Assembly (NCBI RefSeq): GCF_014197435.1
Contig: NZ_JACIFP010000001.1
Location: 2,232,001-2,296,000, forward strand
Direction of reading: 5' to 3'
Source of the DNA: Gordonia humi
Lineage (GTDB): Bacteria > Actinomycetota > Actinomycetes > Mycobacteriales > Mycobacteriaceae
Length of the DNA: 64,000 bases
Below, piece after piece: positions 48,098 through 57,099 of the stretch (its first letter is position 1; each line of letters opens with the position of its first letter). Position numbers and translations under genes: made by a program. A model generated the notes under the pieces. That model worked only from the letters and a program-made list of their open reading frames with translations, ran no database searches and was not told the DNA's origin.

Positions 48098-49900
48098 ATG
48101 GATTCTGATGACACCCTGGTTTCGACCTTTCGTTCCACTGTCCGGGCGACACCGGACGCGCGCGCTCTCCGCGACAGCGCCGGCCGGATCGATCTGACCT
48201 GGCGCGAGTACCAGTGCATCGCCGACGATCTGGCCGCGGGTCTATCATCGCTTGGTATCGGACCCGGGTCGACAGTCGCGATCCTGCTGGGGAATCGTCC
48301 AGAATGGCAGCTCATCGACACCGCGTCGCTGATCGCCGGTGCAACGCCGTTCTCGCTGTACATCAACGCCGCCCCGCCTCAGAATGCCGAACTGGTGCGC
48401 CGCGCACGCGCCGGAGTGGTGATCGGCGAGCCGGCACTGCTGGCGGCACTGCGCCTCGAGGAATACAGGCATCCCCTCACCTTCATCGAGGTGGGTCCGT
48501 CGGAACTGCTGGACAAGCCGAGCGGCTCCGGCGACGGCACTCCGGCCACCCTCAGTGCACTCCGGCAGCGGGGATCCCGGACTCCATTCACTCCGCCCAC
48601 CGTCTCGCCGGATTCGCCCGCAACTCTGATCTACACCTCCGGAACCACCGGGCCGCCCAAAGGCGTCGAACTGTCCCACCGGTCACTGCTGTTCGTGATC
48701 CGCTTCATCGGCTCCGTCGTTTCACTCTCGTCCGGACGCACGATCTCGTACCTTCCTCACGCCCATATCGTGGATCGCATCATCGGTCACTACGTCGCGC
48801 TTGTATCGGGCTCATCGGTCACCACGATCGCCGACCACCGCACACTCTTCGACGCTCTACCCGATATCAGGCCGACGCTGTACACCTCGGTGCCACGAAT
48901 CTGGCAGCGACTGCACCTCCGGCTTCTGCACGAGATTGACGAGGAGCCACCTGGCCTCCGGGAAACGATCCGGACCGCCGTCGACGACGCGTGTACGGCC
49001 ATCGAGATGCGGGAGGCGAGACTGCCGATCCCACCCGAGCTGGCAACCAAGGTTGCGATAAGCGATACCGACTGGTTCCTGCCGATGCGCAAGTCCGTCG
49101 GACTCGACGCGGCCGAATGGATCATCACAGGTTCGGCACCCCTTCCGCGCTCCACACACCTGTTCTTCGCGGCCATCGGGATGCCCCTGCATGACCTGTG
49201 GGGTCTCAGCGAGACGTCCGGAGTCGCTACATTCAGCGCCGCCGGAGAACATCACCTCACGACCGTCGGACGCGCACTGCCCGGTACCGAGGTCGTCCTC
49301 GCCGACGATGGCGAGGTCCTAATCCGGGGCCCCCACCTCGCGACCGGCTACCGCGACGATCCCGTTGCGACCGCCGCCGCCTTCGACGCCGACGGATGGT
49401 TTCACTCGGGGGACCTCGGAGAATGGGACGCTGATCGGCTCCGTATCGTCGGGCGCAAACGCGAACTGATGATCAGCGCGGGCGGTGAGAACATGTCGCC
49501 GTCGCGGATCGAGGATGCATTGGCGAGTGCATCCCCACTGGTGTCATCGGTTGTCGTCATCGGCGATCAGCGTCCCTTCAACGTCGCGCTCATCGTTCCG
49601 GACCTGGAGCGAATCGGTGCCGACCTCGGTCTTAGTGGTCCATCCGCCGAGGTCCTCGCCAGCGATCGACTCCACGAAGTCTTCGACACATTGGTCGCGT
49701 CTGCGAACACGCAGCTCGCCCGGCACGAGCGCATTCGCAGATTCGCCTTGCTCGCCGATCCCTGGACCGTAGAGAGTGGGGAGCTGACCCCCACCCTGAA
49801 GATCCGGCGCACCGTGGTGCAGAACAAATACGGCGAGACGATTGACGCGCTCTATGCCGGCGACGAGGTGGATTTCCACCTTCGCGATCGTTCCGGTTAG
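48098..49900 (+). CDS. AMP-forming acyl-CoA synthetase (long-chain FadD15-like)
   Basis: A 600-residue ANL-family ligase that activates a carboxylic acid to its CoA thioester through an acyl-adenylate. It has the P-loop-like motif LIYTSGTTGPPKGVELSH (about residues 185-202), the adenine-binding HDLWGLSETSGVATF (about 365), and the A8/A10 region FHSGDLGEWDADRLRIVGRKRELMISAGGENMSPSRIE. A C-terminal lysine in the TLKIRR segment completes the set. Closest in pattern to long-chain FadD15-type enzymes. TATCGT lies seven bases before the ATG, a leaderless layout. It is the last gene of the accessory segment; the acid it activates is unknown. Confidence 0.92.
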   Translation: MDSDDTLVSTFRSTVRATPDARALRDSAGRIDLTWREYQCIADDLAAGLSSLGIGPGSTVAILLGNRPEWQLIDTASLIAGATPFSLYINAAPPQNAELVRRARAGVVIGEPALLAALRLEEYRHPLTFIEVGPSELLDKPSGSGDGTPATLSALRQRGSRTPFTPPTVSPDSPATLIYTSGTTGPPKGVELSHRSLLFVIRFIGSVVSLSSGRTISYLPHAHIVDRIIGHYVALVSGSSVTTIADHRTLFDALPDIRPTLYTSVPRIWQRLHLRLLHEIDEEPPGLRETIRTAVDDACTAIEMREARLPIPPELATKVAISDTDWFLPMRKSVGLDAAEWIITGSAPLPRSTHLFFAAIGMPLHDLWGLSETSGVATFSAAGEHHLTTVGRALPGTEVVLADDGEVLIRGPHLATGYRDDPVATAAAFDADGWFHSGDLGEWDADRLRIVGRKRELMISAGGENMSPSRIEDALASASPLVSSVVVIGDQRPFNVALIVPDLERIGADLGLSGPSAEVLASDRLHEVFDTLVASANTQLARHERIRRFALLADPWTVESGELTPTLKIRRTVVQNKYGETIDALYAGDEVDFHLRDRSG

Positions 49901-50111
49901 CGGAGCTTCAGGGACTCGCCGGTGACGTGAGACCTCCCGTCGGTGCGTCTGCGTTACGAACAGCGTCGCAATCGCGGCTCAGCGCCGACGATTTCGGCGA
50001 TGCGAGCGAAGAAGTCGGTGGTTCGCATCCCCGTCATGATGGTCGGTCTGGCGATTCCAAGGATGTCCAAGCCTTCTGGTGCGGTTCATCGCGTTCGATA
50101 GGCTGGTCCGC

Positions 50112-50627
50112 ATGGCGATCACCATCTTCGGCCCGGACACCGGCGATCTGACGCTGCGCACCGGCGTCACCGGCAAGGCCGCGCGCACCGGGCACCGCCT
50201 CACGATCGGTTTCACCGACTGGAGCGCGACCGTCGATGTCGACGCGCCGTCGCAGGTCGCCGTCCGCGTCGCGGTCGGATCCCTGGAGGTACGCGGCGGC
50301 GAGGGCGGACTCACCCCGATGACCGCGCCCGAACGGCTCGTCGCCCGTACCAACGCACTGAAGTCGCTCAAGGCCGACAAGCATCCGGAGATCGTGTTCA
50401 CCGCTCCGTCGGCGACGCCCGACGGCGACGGCTACCGTTTCGACGGGACGCTGACTATCGCCGGCGCCTCCCGCGAGCACAGTGTCCGGGTGACTCGTGA
50501 CGGCGACCGGGCGACCGGATCGACGCGGATCCGGCACGCCGACTTCGGACTCAAGCAGTACTCGCTCATGATGGGAGCGTTGAAGGTCGCCGACGAGGTC
50601 GACGTCGAGTGGAGCCTGGCGCTGTGA
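50112..50627 (+). CDS. yceI: YceI family protein
   Basis: A 171-residue YceI-like lipocalin-type beta-barrel: MAITIFGPDTGDLTLRTGVTG at the start, GHRLTIGFTDWSATVDVD, KSLKADKHPEIVFTAPSA in the middle and GSTRIRHADFGLKQYSLMMGALKVADEVDVEWSLAL at the end. Members bind isoprenoid lipids, but the actinobacterial role is unclear. There is no signal peptide, so it is cytosolic. TAGGCT lies exactly seven bases before the ATG. The first ~130 bases are duplicated at 44264. It forms the right boundary of the accessory segment and precedes rplM. Confidence 0.9.
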   Translation: MAITIFGPDTGDLTLRTGVTGKAARTGHRLTIGFTDWSATVDVDAPSQVAVRVAVGSLEVRGGEGGLTPMTAPERLVARTNALKSLKADKHPEIVFTAPSATPDGDGYRFDGTLTIAGASREHSVRVTRDGDRATGSTRIRHADFGLKQYSLMMGALKVADEVDVEWSLAL

Positions 50628-50775
50628 CGTCGTTTTGACCGGCACGCCCGCCGCCCCGTACTCTGAATCCTCGGCGGCGTGCACCGCAGGAGTCCCCGGG
50701 TCCCAACTGGTCGCCGGGAATCGACTCCGCACGACCCGCCCGACCAGCAACGAACACTTCAAGTGAGGACCTACT

Positions 50776-51219
50776 GTGGCTACTTACAGCCCCAAGGCCG
50801 GTGACGTCACGCGTACGTGGCATGTCATCGACGCCACCGATGTGGTGCTCGGCCGCCTCGCCGTGCAGAGCGCGAACCTGCTCCGCGGCAAGCACAAGCC
50901 GACCTTCGCACCCAACGTGGACGGCGGCGACTACGTCGTCATCATCAACGCCGAGAAGGTCGCGATCAGCGGCAACAAGGCCGACGACAAGCGCATCTAC
51001 CACCACTCGGGCCACCCGGGCGGTCTGAAGTCGCGCACCGTCGGCGAGGTCCTCGCGACTCGTCCCGACCGTCTCGTCGAGAAGGCTGTCAAGGGCATGC
51101 TGCCGAAGAACAAGCTGGGCGATCAGATCGCCTCCAAGCTGAAGGTCTACGCAGGCCCGAACCACCCGCACGCGGCCCAGCAGCCCGTCCCCTTCGAGAT
51201 CAAGCAGGTTTCCCAGTGA
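50776..51219 (+). CDS. rplM: 50S ribosomal protein L13
   Basis: A 147-residue ribosomal protein: the family signature [34 protein letters not shown] and [18 protein letters not shown] are all present. The start is GTG with GAGGA upstream. It forms an operon with rpsI (four-base overlap GTGA) and glmM, as in M. tuberculosis. The 148 bases upstream should hold the ribosomal-operon promoter, but no clear one was identified. Confidence 0.98.
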   Translation: MATYSPKAGDVTRTWHVIDATDVVLGRLAVQSANLLRGKHKPTFAPNVDGGDYVVIINAEKVAISGNKADDKRIYHHSGHPGGLKSRTVGEVLATRPDRLVEKAVKGMLPKNKLGDQIASKLKVYAGPNHPHAAQQPVPFEIKQVSQ

Positions 51220-51731
51220 GCGAGAACGAGAACGTCGAGGTCGTCGCCGACGAAGAAGTCGTCCTGGAGGACGGTTCGTACACCACCGAGTCGACCGAGG
51301 TCGTCGACGCCGAGGCCGCGCCGTCGCGCGGTCCGGTCGTCCTGGACCACCCGGTGCAGACCGTCGGTCGCCGCAAGGAGGCCGTCGTCCGCGTCCGCCT
51401 CGTGGCAGGCAACGGTGGGTTCACCCTCAACGGCCGCACTCTGGAAGACTACTTCCCGAACAAGGTCCACCAGCAGCTCATCAAGGCCCCGCTGGTGACC
51501 GTCGAGCGCGAAGAGTCGTTCGACATCCACGCTCGTCTCGTCGGTGGCGGCCCCTCGGGACAGGCAGGCGCCCTGCGTCTGGCCATCGCCCGCGGCCTCA
51601 TCGAGGTCAGCCCCGAGGACCGTCCGGCCCTGAAGAAGGCAGGCTTCCTCACCCGTGACGCGCGTGCCGTCGAGCGCAAGAAGTACGGTCTGAAGAAGGC
51701 CCGCAAGGCTTCGCAGTACAGCAAGCGCTGA
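51216..51731 (+). CDS. rpsI: 30S ribosomal protein S9
   Basis: A 171-residue protein with the actinobacterial acidic N-terminal extension (about residues 1-45) followed by the core [47 protein letters not shown] and the basic tail [17 protein letters not shown], which reaches the P-site tRNA. It overlaps rplM by four bases and ends eight bases before glmM. Confidence 0.98.
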   Translation: MSENENVEVVADEEVVLEDGSYTTESTEVVDAEAAPSRGPVVLDHPVQTVGRRKEAVVRVRLVAGNGGFTLNGRTLEDYFPNKVHQQLIKAPLVTVEREESFDIHARLVGGGPSGQAGALRLAIARGLIEVSPEDRPALKKAGFLTRDARAVERKKYGLKKARKASQYSKR

Positions 51732-51739
51732 TCGCTTCT

Positions 51740-53092
51740 GTGGCACGCCTTTTCGGCACCGACGGCGTCCGGGGCCGGGCCAACGACGAACTCACCGCAG
51801 AGTTCGCGTTGGCCCTGGCCTCGGCCGCCGTTTCTGTTCTCGGTGCAGATGCGAACTCCCGACGCGACGATGCGGACCGAGTCCGACCGCGTGTCGTCGT
51901 CGGTCGAGACCCCCGAGCCTCCGGTGAGCTGTTGGAGGCCGCGCTGTGCGCCGGCATCGCCGCCGCCGGTGCGGACGCGATCCGGGTCGGCGTCGTGCCG
52001 ACCCCGGCCGTCGCATTCCTGACCGCGGACTACGGCGCCGACTTCGGCGTCATGATCTCCGCATCGCACAATCCCATGCCCGACAACGGCATCAAGTTCT
52101 TCGCGGCGGGCGGCCACAAGCTGGCCGACGAGGTCGAGGACGCCATCGAGGCCGCGATGGACGTCGAGCAGTTGCGCCCGACCGGAGCCGGAGTGGGCCG
52201 TCTGCACGACGCACCCGACGCCGAGGAACGCTATCTGCGTCACCTCGCCGCATCCGTCCCCGGCTCGTTGGACGGTCTGACGATCGTCGTCGACGGCGCC
52301 AACGGCGCGGCATCGACGGTCGGCCCGCACGCCTATCAGGCGGCAGGCGCCACCGTCATCGCGATCCATTCGGACCCCGACGGACTGAACATCAACGACG
52401 GCTGCGGGTCCACCCACCTCGACGTGCTGCAGGCCGCCGTCCTCGAGCACGGAGCCGATCTCGGTCTGGCGCACGACGGCGACGCCGACCGCTGCCTCGC
52501 GGTCGACTCCACCGGCTCCGTCGTCGACGGCGACATGATCATGGCGATCCTCGCCCTGGACATGCTCGAACGCGGCGAACTCGTCGACAACGTGCTGGTC
52601 GCGACCGTGATGAGCAATCTCGGTCTCCACCTCGCGATGCGTGAGAAGGGCATCGAGGTCAAGGTCACCGGCGTCGGCGACCGGTACGTCCTCGAAGAGC
52701 TCCGCAACGGCGGGTACGCGCTGGGCGGCGAGCAGTCGGGTCACATCGTGATCCCGAGCGCGGGCACCACCGGCGACGGCGTCCTCACCGGTCTGCGTCT
52801 GGCGGCCCGCGTCGCGTCGACCGGCACACGACTGGCCGATCTCGCGGCGGTCGTCACCGTGCTTCCGCAGGAACTGATCAACGTCCCGGTCAGCGACAAG
52901 CACGCGGTCGCCGTCGACCAGGCCGTGCAGGACGCGGTCCGGGTCGCCGCGGCCGAACTCGACGGATCCGGTCGAATCCTGTTGCGCCCCTCCGGAACCG
53001 AGCAGCTCGTCCGCGTCATGGTCGAGGCCGGTACCCACGAGGACGCGCGCGGCATCGCCGAGCGCGTCGCCGCGGTCGTGGCCGCCGTCTGA
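51740..53092 (+). CDS. glmM: Phosphoglucosamine mutase
   Basis: A 450-residue alpha-D-phosphohexomutase that converts glucosamine 6-phosphate to glucosamine 1-phosphate for UDP-GlcNAc synthesis. It has the N-terminal [14 protein letters not shown], the phosphoserine loop [17 protein letters not shown] (Ser about residue 104), the metal-binding [12 protein letters not shown], sugar-binding GGEQSGHIV and phosphate-binding [15 protein letters not shown]. It is a GTG start, eight bases after rpsI. With glmS at 55.2 kb the two consecutive steps of amino-sugar synthesis lie close together. Confidence 0.97.
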   Translation: MARLFGTDGVRGRANDELTAEFALALASAAVSVLGADANSRRDDADRVRPRVVVGRDPRASGELLEAALCAGIAAAGADAIRVGVVPTPAVAFLTADYGADFGVMISASHNPMPDNGIKFFAAGGHKLADEVEDAIEAAMDVEQLRPTGAGVGRLHDAPDAEERYLRHLAASVPGSLDGLTIVVDGANGAASTVGPHAYQAAGATVIAIHSDPDGLNINDGCGSTHLDVLQAAVLEHGADLGLAHDGDADRCLAVDSTGSVVDGDMIMAILALDMLERGELVDNVLVATVMSNLGLHLAMREKGIEVKVTGVGDRYVLEELRNGGYALGGEQSGHIVIPSAGTTGDGVLTGLRLAARVASTGTRLADLAAVVTVLPQELINVPVSDKHAVAVDQAVQDAVRVAAAELDGSGRILLRPSGTEQLVRVMVEAGTHEDARGIAERVAAVVAAV

Positions 53093-53156
53093 CGAACCGC
53101 TCCTCCGCGCCCGGTGTGTCGTGGAACCCGATGACGATCCGGTGCGTCTAACAGGT

Positions 53157-53459
53157 ATGGAGCAGACATCGGACGTCCATGTGGATGCGGACGGATTGAT
53201 CGACCACACGGCGCGGCGGGCGGCCCTGGTGGCGGACGCCGCCGAGTGCGCCGCCCTGCTCGCCGGCAGCGGATTCGGCGCCTGGTGGCGAGACGGTCGA
53301 CCGACCGGTCTGGAGCCGCGGCTGACCGACCTGTCGGCCCGCCTCGAACGGGCGGTGTCCGGACTCGACGGTGCGACCGGTGACGTCAGACGCCAGTCGG
53401 CGGTGCTGACCGCTGCCGACGCGGAGGCGTCCACCCGGCTGATCGGACTGCGGAGATGA
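53157..53459 (+). CDS. Small helical protein (Rv3440c-like), possible type VII-associated
   Basis: A 100-residue helical protein in the position of Rv3440c, after glmM. The sequence is mostly helix-forming (AALVADAAECAALLAGSGFGAW; RLTDLSARLERAVSGLDGATGDVRRQSAVLTAADAEAS) with a W-W motif in FGAWWRDGRP at about residues 41-50, loosely like the WXG turn of Esx-type substrates. Its stop overlaps the start of the next small gene (ATGA), which has a clearer WxG. No function is known. A GTG further upstream (53121) would add 12 residues. Confidence 0.7.
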   Translation: MEQTSDVHVDADGLIDHTARRAALVADAAECAALLAGSGFGAWWRDGRPTGLEPRLTDLSARLERAVSGLDGATGDVRRQSAVLTAADAEASTRLIGLRR

Positions 53460-54043
53460 TCGACGACTTCATCGCGATCCTCGACGTGGGTGCGCGGCTG
53501 GGGCTGATCTCGTTCGACGACCACACGGTACGTCGGGCTCACGTCGACGTGCAGGCGTTCGACACCGCAGCGCTCGCCTCGGACGCCGAACGGGTGCGCG
53601 CGGTGGCCGATCGTCTCGGCGACCCGGCATGGGCGGAGTCGTCCGCATTCGGGGACCTCTGGTCGGGGCGCGCGGGCGACACCGCGGCAGAAGTGCTGAG
53701 CTCGGCGACGGCCGACCTCGACGCGGTGGTCGCAGACATCGCGACCACCGCGATCGCACTGGAGTCCGCGGCGACGGCGGCGGACGACGTCCTGGTCCGG
53801 TACCGGCGCGCGATGGCGGCGGTCTGCGACCCGGTTCTGGGCGGCGTCGACGTCGACGCGCTGCCCGCGGCGGTGTCCGCGGGCGCCGTGGCCGACGACG
53901 ACGTCCGCGCGGAGTTGGTGGCACGCATCGAATACGCCGACTCGGTCGGCCGCACCGCGAGTCGCGCGCTGGTCGCGTTGGCGCGGGAAGCGGTCGACGG
54001 CGCCGCGTCCGCCGGGGAACTCGTGCTGGCGGGTCTGCGATGA
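53456..54043 (+). CDS. WXG100-like helical protein (Rv3439c N-terminal-like)
   Basis: A 195-residue, Ala/Asp-rich protein with a W-x-G turn, GDLWSGRAGDTAAEVL (about residues 66-81), flanked by predicted amphipathic helices (VQAFDTAALASDAERVRAVADRLG before; [35 protein letters not shown] after). That layout is the WXG100 helical hairpin of type VII secretion substrates. It corresponds in position to Rv3439c but is less than half as long. Coupled to the preceding 100-residue gene and overlapping the next ORF by four bases. Whether the ESX-4 core 10 kb away exports it is unknown. Confidence 0.7.
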   Translation: MIDDFIAILDVGARLGLISFDDHTVRRAHVDVQAFDTAALASDAERVRAVADRLGDPAWAESSAFGDLWSGRAGDTAAEVLSSATADLDAVVADIATTAIALESAATAADDVLVRYRRAMAAVCDPVLGGVDVDALPAAVSAGAVADDDVRAELVARIEYADSVGRTASRALVALAREAVDGAASAGELVLAGLR

Positions 54044-54225
54044 GCGCCGATCCGATCACGAGGATCGCCGCCGGGGCCGCGGACGAGTTCGACGAGGCCG
54101 AACGCCGCTATCTCCTGCGCCGCGAACAGGCGGTCTCGAAGCCACGGATCGTCGTGGCCGCCGCTGACGACGCTCTGTTGCCGCCGCTCCGCGCGCCCGC
54201 GGCCGGGCGTCGGCACCGACGGTGA
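54040..54225 (+). CDS. 61-residue hypothetical protein
   Basis: The ATG at 54040 overlaps the stop of the WXG100-like gene (ATGA). The 61-residue product is strongly polar at the start (ADEFDEAERRYLLRREQAVSKP) with a short hydrophobic patch (IVVAAADDALLPPL) and a basic end (GRRHRR). Codon usage and overlap resemble the genes before it, so it is probably translated in the same operon. I recognise no family. Confidence 0.5.
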   Translation: MSADPITRIAAGAADEFDEAERRYLLRREQAVSKPRIVVAAADDALLPPLRAPAAGRRHRR

Positions 54226-54295
54226 CCGGCCGCGGCGATTCATCGATCCAGGCGCGTCGGCCGGCGAGCGGACCGCCGCGGGATAGGGTGGAGGC

Positions 54296-55195
54296 GTGTT
54301 CGGGAAGAAAGTGGTGGCGCCGCCGCCCGACAAGCTGATGACAGAACTCGCCCGTCGTGGACCGCACAAGGTGGACCGCGGTGATCTCGGCATCGTCGGG
54401 ATGAGCGGACAGATCTTCGCACCGCGTGACGGTCGTCGCCTTCCCGCCGTCGCCTTCGCACACGACTGGCTCGCCGGAAGTCCGCGCTACCGAGACCTGG
54501 TGTTCCATCTCGCTTCGTGGGGGATCGTCGTCGCGGTGCCCGACGGCCAGACGGGCGTCTTCGCCTCCGACGTCGACCTCGCCACCGATCTCCGGGCGGC
54601 GGTCACCGTCCTGCAGAGCGTCCAGCTGGGCGACGGGACGGTCAGCGTCGATCCCAAGCAGGTCGGCGTCGCCGGTCACGGGTTCGGCGCGGCAGCGGCC
54701 GTACGGGCGGCGTCGAAGTCGACGCTGCTGGGCCGACCGCCGATCGAACTGCGCGCTCTCGCCGCGGTGTTCCCGTCGCCGACCACCGCGGACCTGCTGC
54801 CCGCCGCGGCGACGGTCAGCGCGCCGTCGCTGGTCTTGTCGGCTCCCGGCGAACTCGACTCGATGACCGGCAATGCCCTGGTGCTCGCTGCCGAGCTCGG
54901 CGGCGACGTGGTGTTGCGCACCGTCGACGACGCCGACGATCGCGGCCTGCTGGAGAAGTTCGGACCCAAGGCGCTCCTCGGCATCAACGGCGCCGACAAG
55001 GCCACGCACAAGGCGGTCCGTGCTCAGCTCACCGGATATCTCCTGCACGCACTCACCGGTGACGAACGCTACGCGGCGTTCGCCGACCCGGAGTCGACGA
55101 TGGCCGATGCGATCGCGACCTCGGTGGACGACGCCGACCCCGCGGCGCTCGATCACCTGTCACTCTTGCTGGGAGCCAAGCCGCCCAAGGCGTGA
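54296..55195 (+). CDS. Alpha/beta hydrolase-fold protein (dienelactone hydrolase-like, Rv3438-like)
   Basis: A 299-residue alpha/beta-fold protein. The core includes LPAVAFAHDWLAGSPRYRDLVFHLASWGIVVAVPD (oxyanion region) and a nucleophile-elbow-like QVGVAGHGFGAAAAVRAA, in which the nucleophile position is His rather than Ser or Cys (G-H-G-F-G). The later strand has SAPSLVLSAPGELDSM. The altered elbow suggests it is not an ordinary esterase; a binding role is possible. TAGGGT lies six bases before the GTG start. Position matches Rv3438 between the small proteins and glmS. Confidence 0.75.
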   Translation: MFGKKVVAPPPDKLMTELARRGPHKVDRGDLGIVGMSGQIFAPRDGRRLPAVAFAHDWLAGSPRYRDLVFHLASWGIVVAVPDGQTGVFASDVDLATDLRAAVTVLQSVQLGDGTVSVDPKQVGVAGHGFGAAAAVRAASKSTLLGRPPIELRALAAVFPSPTTADLLPAAATVSAPSLVLSAPGELDSMTGNALVLAAELGGDVVLRTVDDADDRGLLEKFGPKALLGINGADKATHKAVRAQLTGYLLHALTGDERYAAFADPESTMADAIATSVDDADPAALDHLSLLLGAKPPKA

Positions 55196-55222
55196 CGCTC
55201 CCTACCGGTACGATTTCTGACT

Positions 55223-57085
55223 ATGTGCGGAATCGTTGGATACGTGGGCTCGCGTCCCGCGTTGGACATCGTCGTCGACGCCCTGCGGCGGATGGAGTAC
55301 CGGGGGTACGACTCCGCCGGTGTGGCCATTCTCGACGGCGCCGGGGGACTGGCGGTGGAGAAGAAGGCCGGGCGTCTGGAGAACCTCGACAAGCAGATCG
55401 CCGAGGTCGGCGCCGACACGCTGCGCGGCAGCACCGGCATGGGACACACGCGGTGGGCCACGCACGGTCAGCCGACCGACCGGAACGCGCACCCGCATGT
55501 GAGTGTGGACGGTCGGCTGGCCGTCGTGCACAACGGCATCATCGAGAACTACTCGCCGCTGCGCACGGAGTTGGAGAACGCGGGCGTTGACTTCGCCTCC
55601 GACACCGACACCGAGACCGCCGTCCACCTCCTCGAGCGCGAGTACACCTCCGGTGAGCACGCGGGCGACTTCGTGGCCAGCGCCTATACGACGCTGCGTC
55701 GCCTCGAAGGCGCCTTCACCCTGGTGTTCACGCATGCCGACCACCCGGACACGATCGTCGCCGCGCGACGCTCCACACCGCTCGTCGTCGGTGTCGGCGA
55801 CGGCGAGATGTTCGTCGCCTCCGACGTCACCGCGTTCATCGAGCACACCCGCGACGCGGTGGAACTCGGTCAGGACGAGGTCGTGGTCATCACCGCCGAC
55901 GGCTACACGATCACCGACTTCGACGGCGAGCCAACCGGCGGTACCCCGTTCCACATCGATTGGGACCTCGCGGCCGCGGAGAAGGGCGGCTACGACTACT
56001 TCATGCTCAAGGAGATCGCCGAGCAGCCGGAGGCGCTGGCGAGCACCCTGTCGGGCCACCTGCACGACGGCCGGATCGTTCTCGACGAGCAGCGCCTGTC
56101 CGACCAGGACCTGCGCGACGTCGACAAGGTCTTCGTCGTGGCCTGCGGTACCGCGTACCATGCGGGTCTGATCGCCAAGTACGCCATCGAGCACTGGACC
56201 CGCCTGCCCGTGGAGGTGGAGCTGGCCAGTGAGTTCCGCTACCGCGACCCGGTGCTCGACCGGTCGACGCTGGTGGTGGCGATCAGCCAGTCGGGCGAGA
56301 CGGCCGACACCCTCGAAGCGGTCCGCCACGCCAAAGACCAGAAGGCCCGCGTCCTGGCGATCTGTAACACCAACGGCGCGCAGATCCCCCGTGAATCCGA
56401 CGCGGTGCTCTACACGCACGCCGGTCCGGAGATCGGCGTCGCGTCCACCAAGTGCTTCCTCGCGCAGATCGCCGCCGCCTACATGGTGGGTCTGGCACTC
56501 GCCCAGGCCGTCGGCACCAAATACCAGGACGAGGTGGTCCGGGAGTTCGAGGCACTCGAGGAGACCCCGGCCGCCGTCGCGAAGGTCCTCGAGCAGATGG
56601 AGCCGGTCCGCGAGCTGGCTCGTTCGTTCGCCTCCAGCGACACCGTCCTGTTCCTGGGACGCCACGTCGGCTACCCCGTGGCGCTCGAGGGGGCGCTCAA
56701 GCTCAAGGAACTCGCGTACATCCATGCCGAGGGCTTCGCCGCGGGCGAACTCAAGCACGGCCCGATCGCCCTTATCGAAGACGGACTGCCGGTCATCGTC
56801 GTGATGCCGTCGCCCACCGGTCGCGCCCTGCTCCACTCGAAGATGGTCAGCAACATCCGCGAGATCCAAGCGCGCGGTGCCGCCACCATCGTGATCGCCG
56901 AACCCGACGACGAGGCCGCGGCCGCCGTCGCCGATCACCTGATTCCGATTCCGGCGACGCCGACCCTGCTGCAGCCGCTGGTGTCCACGGTCCCGTTGCA
57001 GGTCTTCGCGGCCACCGTCGCCCAGTCGCGCGGCTACGACGTCGACAAGCCGCGCAACCTCGCGAAGTCGGTCACGGTCGAGTAG
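55223..57085 (+). CDS. glmS: Glutamine-fructose-6-phosphate aminotransferase (isomerizing)
   Basis: A 620-residue enzyme making glucosamine 6-phosphate from fructose 6-phosphate and glutamine. The N-terminal glutaminase carries the nucleophile Cys2 (MCGIVGYVGSRPALD) and the TGMGHTRWATHG loop. The C-terminal isomerase half has two SIS domains (VACGTAYHAGLIAKY, VVAISQSGETADTLEA, GRHVGYPVALEGALKLKELAYIHAEGFAAGELKHGPIAL) and ends DKPRNLAKSVTVE. TACGAT precedes the ATG by eight bases. Fourteen bases before the next gene, nnr. Confidence 0.97.
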   Translation: MCGIVGYVGSRPALDIVVDALRRMEYRGYDSAGVAILDGAGGLAVEKKAGRLENLDKQIAEVGADTLRGSTGMGHTRWATHGQPTDRNAHPHVSVDGRLAVVHNGIIENYSPLRTELENAGVDFASDTDTETAVHLLEREYTSGEHAGDFVASAYTTLRRLEGAFTLVFTHADHPDTIVAARRSTPLVVGVGDGEMFVASDVTAFIEHTRDAVELGQDEVVVITADGYTITDFDGEPTGGTPFHIDWDLAAAEKGGYDYFMLKEIAEQPEALASTLSGHLHDGRIVLDEQRLSDQDLRDVDKVFVVACGTAYHAGLIAKYAIEHWTRLPVEVELASEFRYRDPVLDRSTLVVAISQSGETADTLEAVRHAKDQKARVLAICNTNGAQIPRESDAVLYTHAGPEIGVASTKCFLAQIAAAYMVGLALAQAVGTKYQDEVVREFEALEETPAAVAKVLEQMEPVRELARSFASSDTVLFLGRHVGYPVALEGALKLKELAYIHAEGFAAGELKHGPIALIEDGLPVIVVMPSPTGRALLHSKMVSNIREIQARGAATIVIAEPDDEAAAAVADHLIPIPATPTLLQPLVSTVPLQVFAATVAQSRGYDVDKPRNLAKSVTVE

Positions 57086-57099
57086 GGGAGTCGGCGCTC

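Noticed and set aside
53449..54059. Minus-strand frames antisense to the WXG100-like gene
   Set aside because: Pro/Arg-rich shadow translations. The plus-strand genes overlap by ATGA in series, as expected for an operon.
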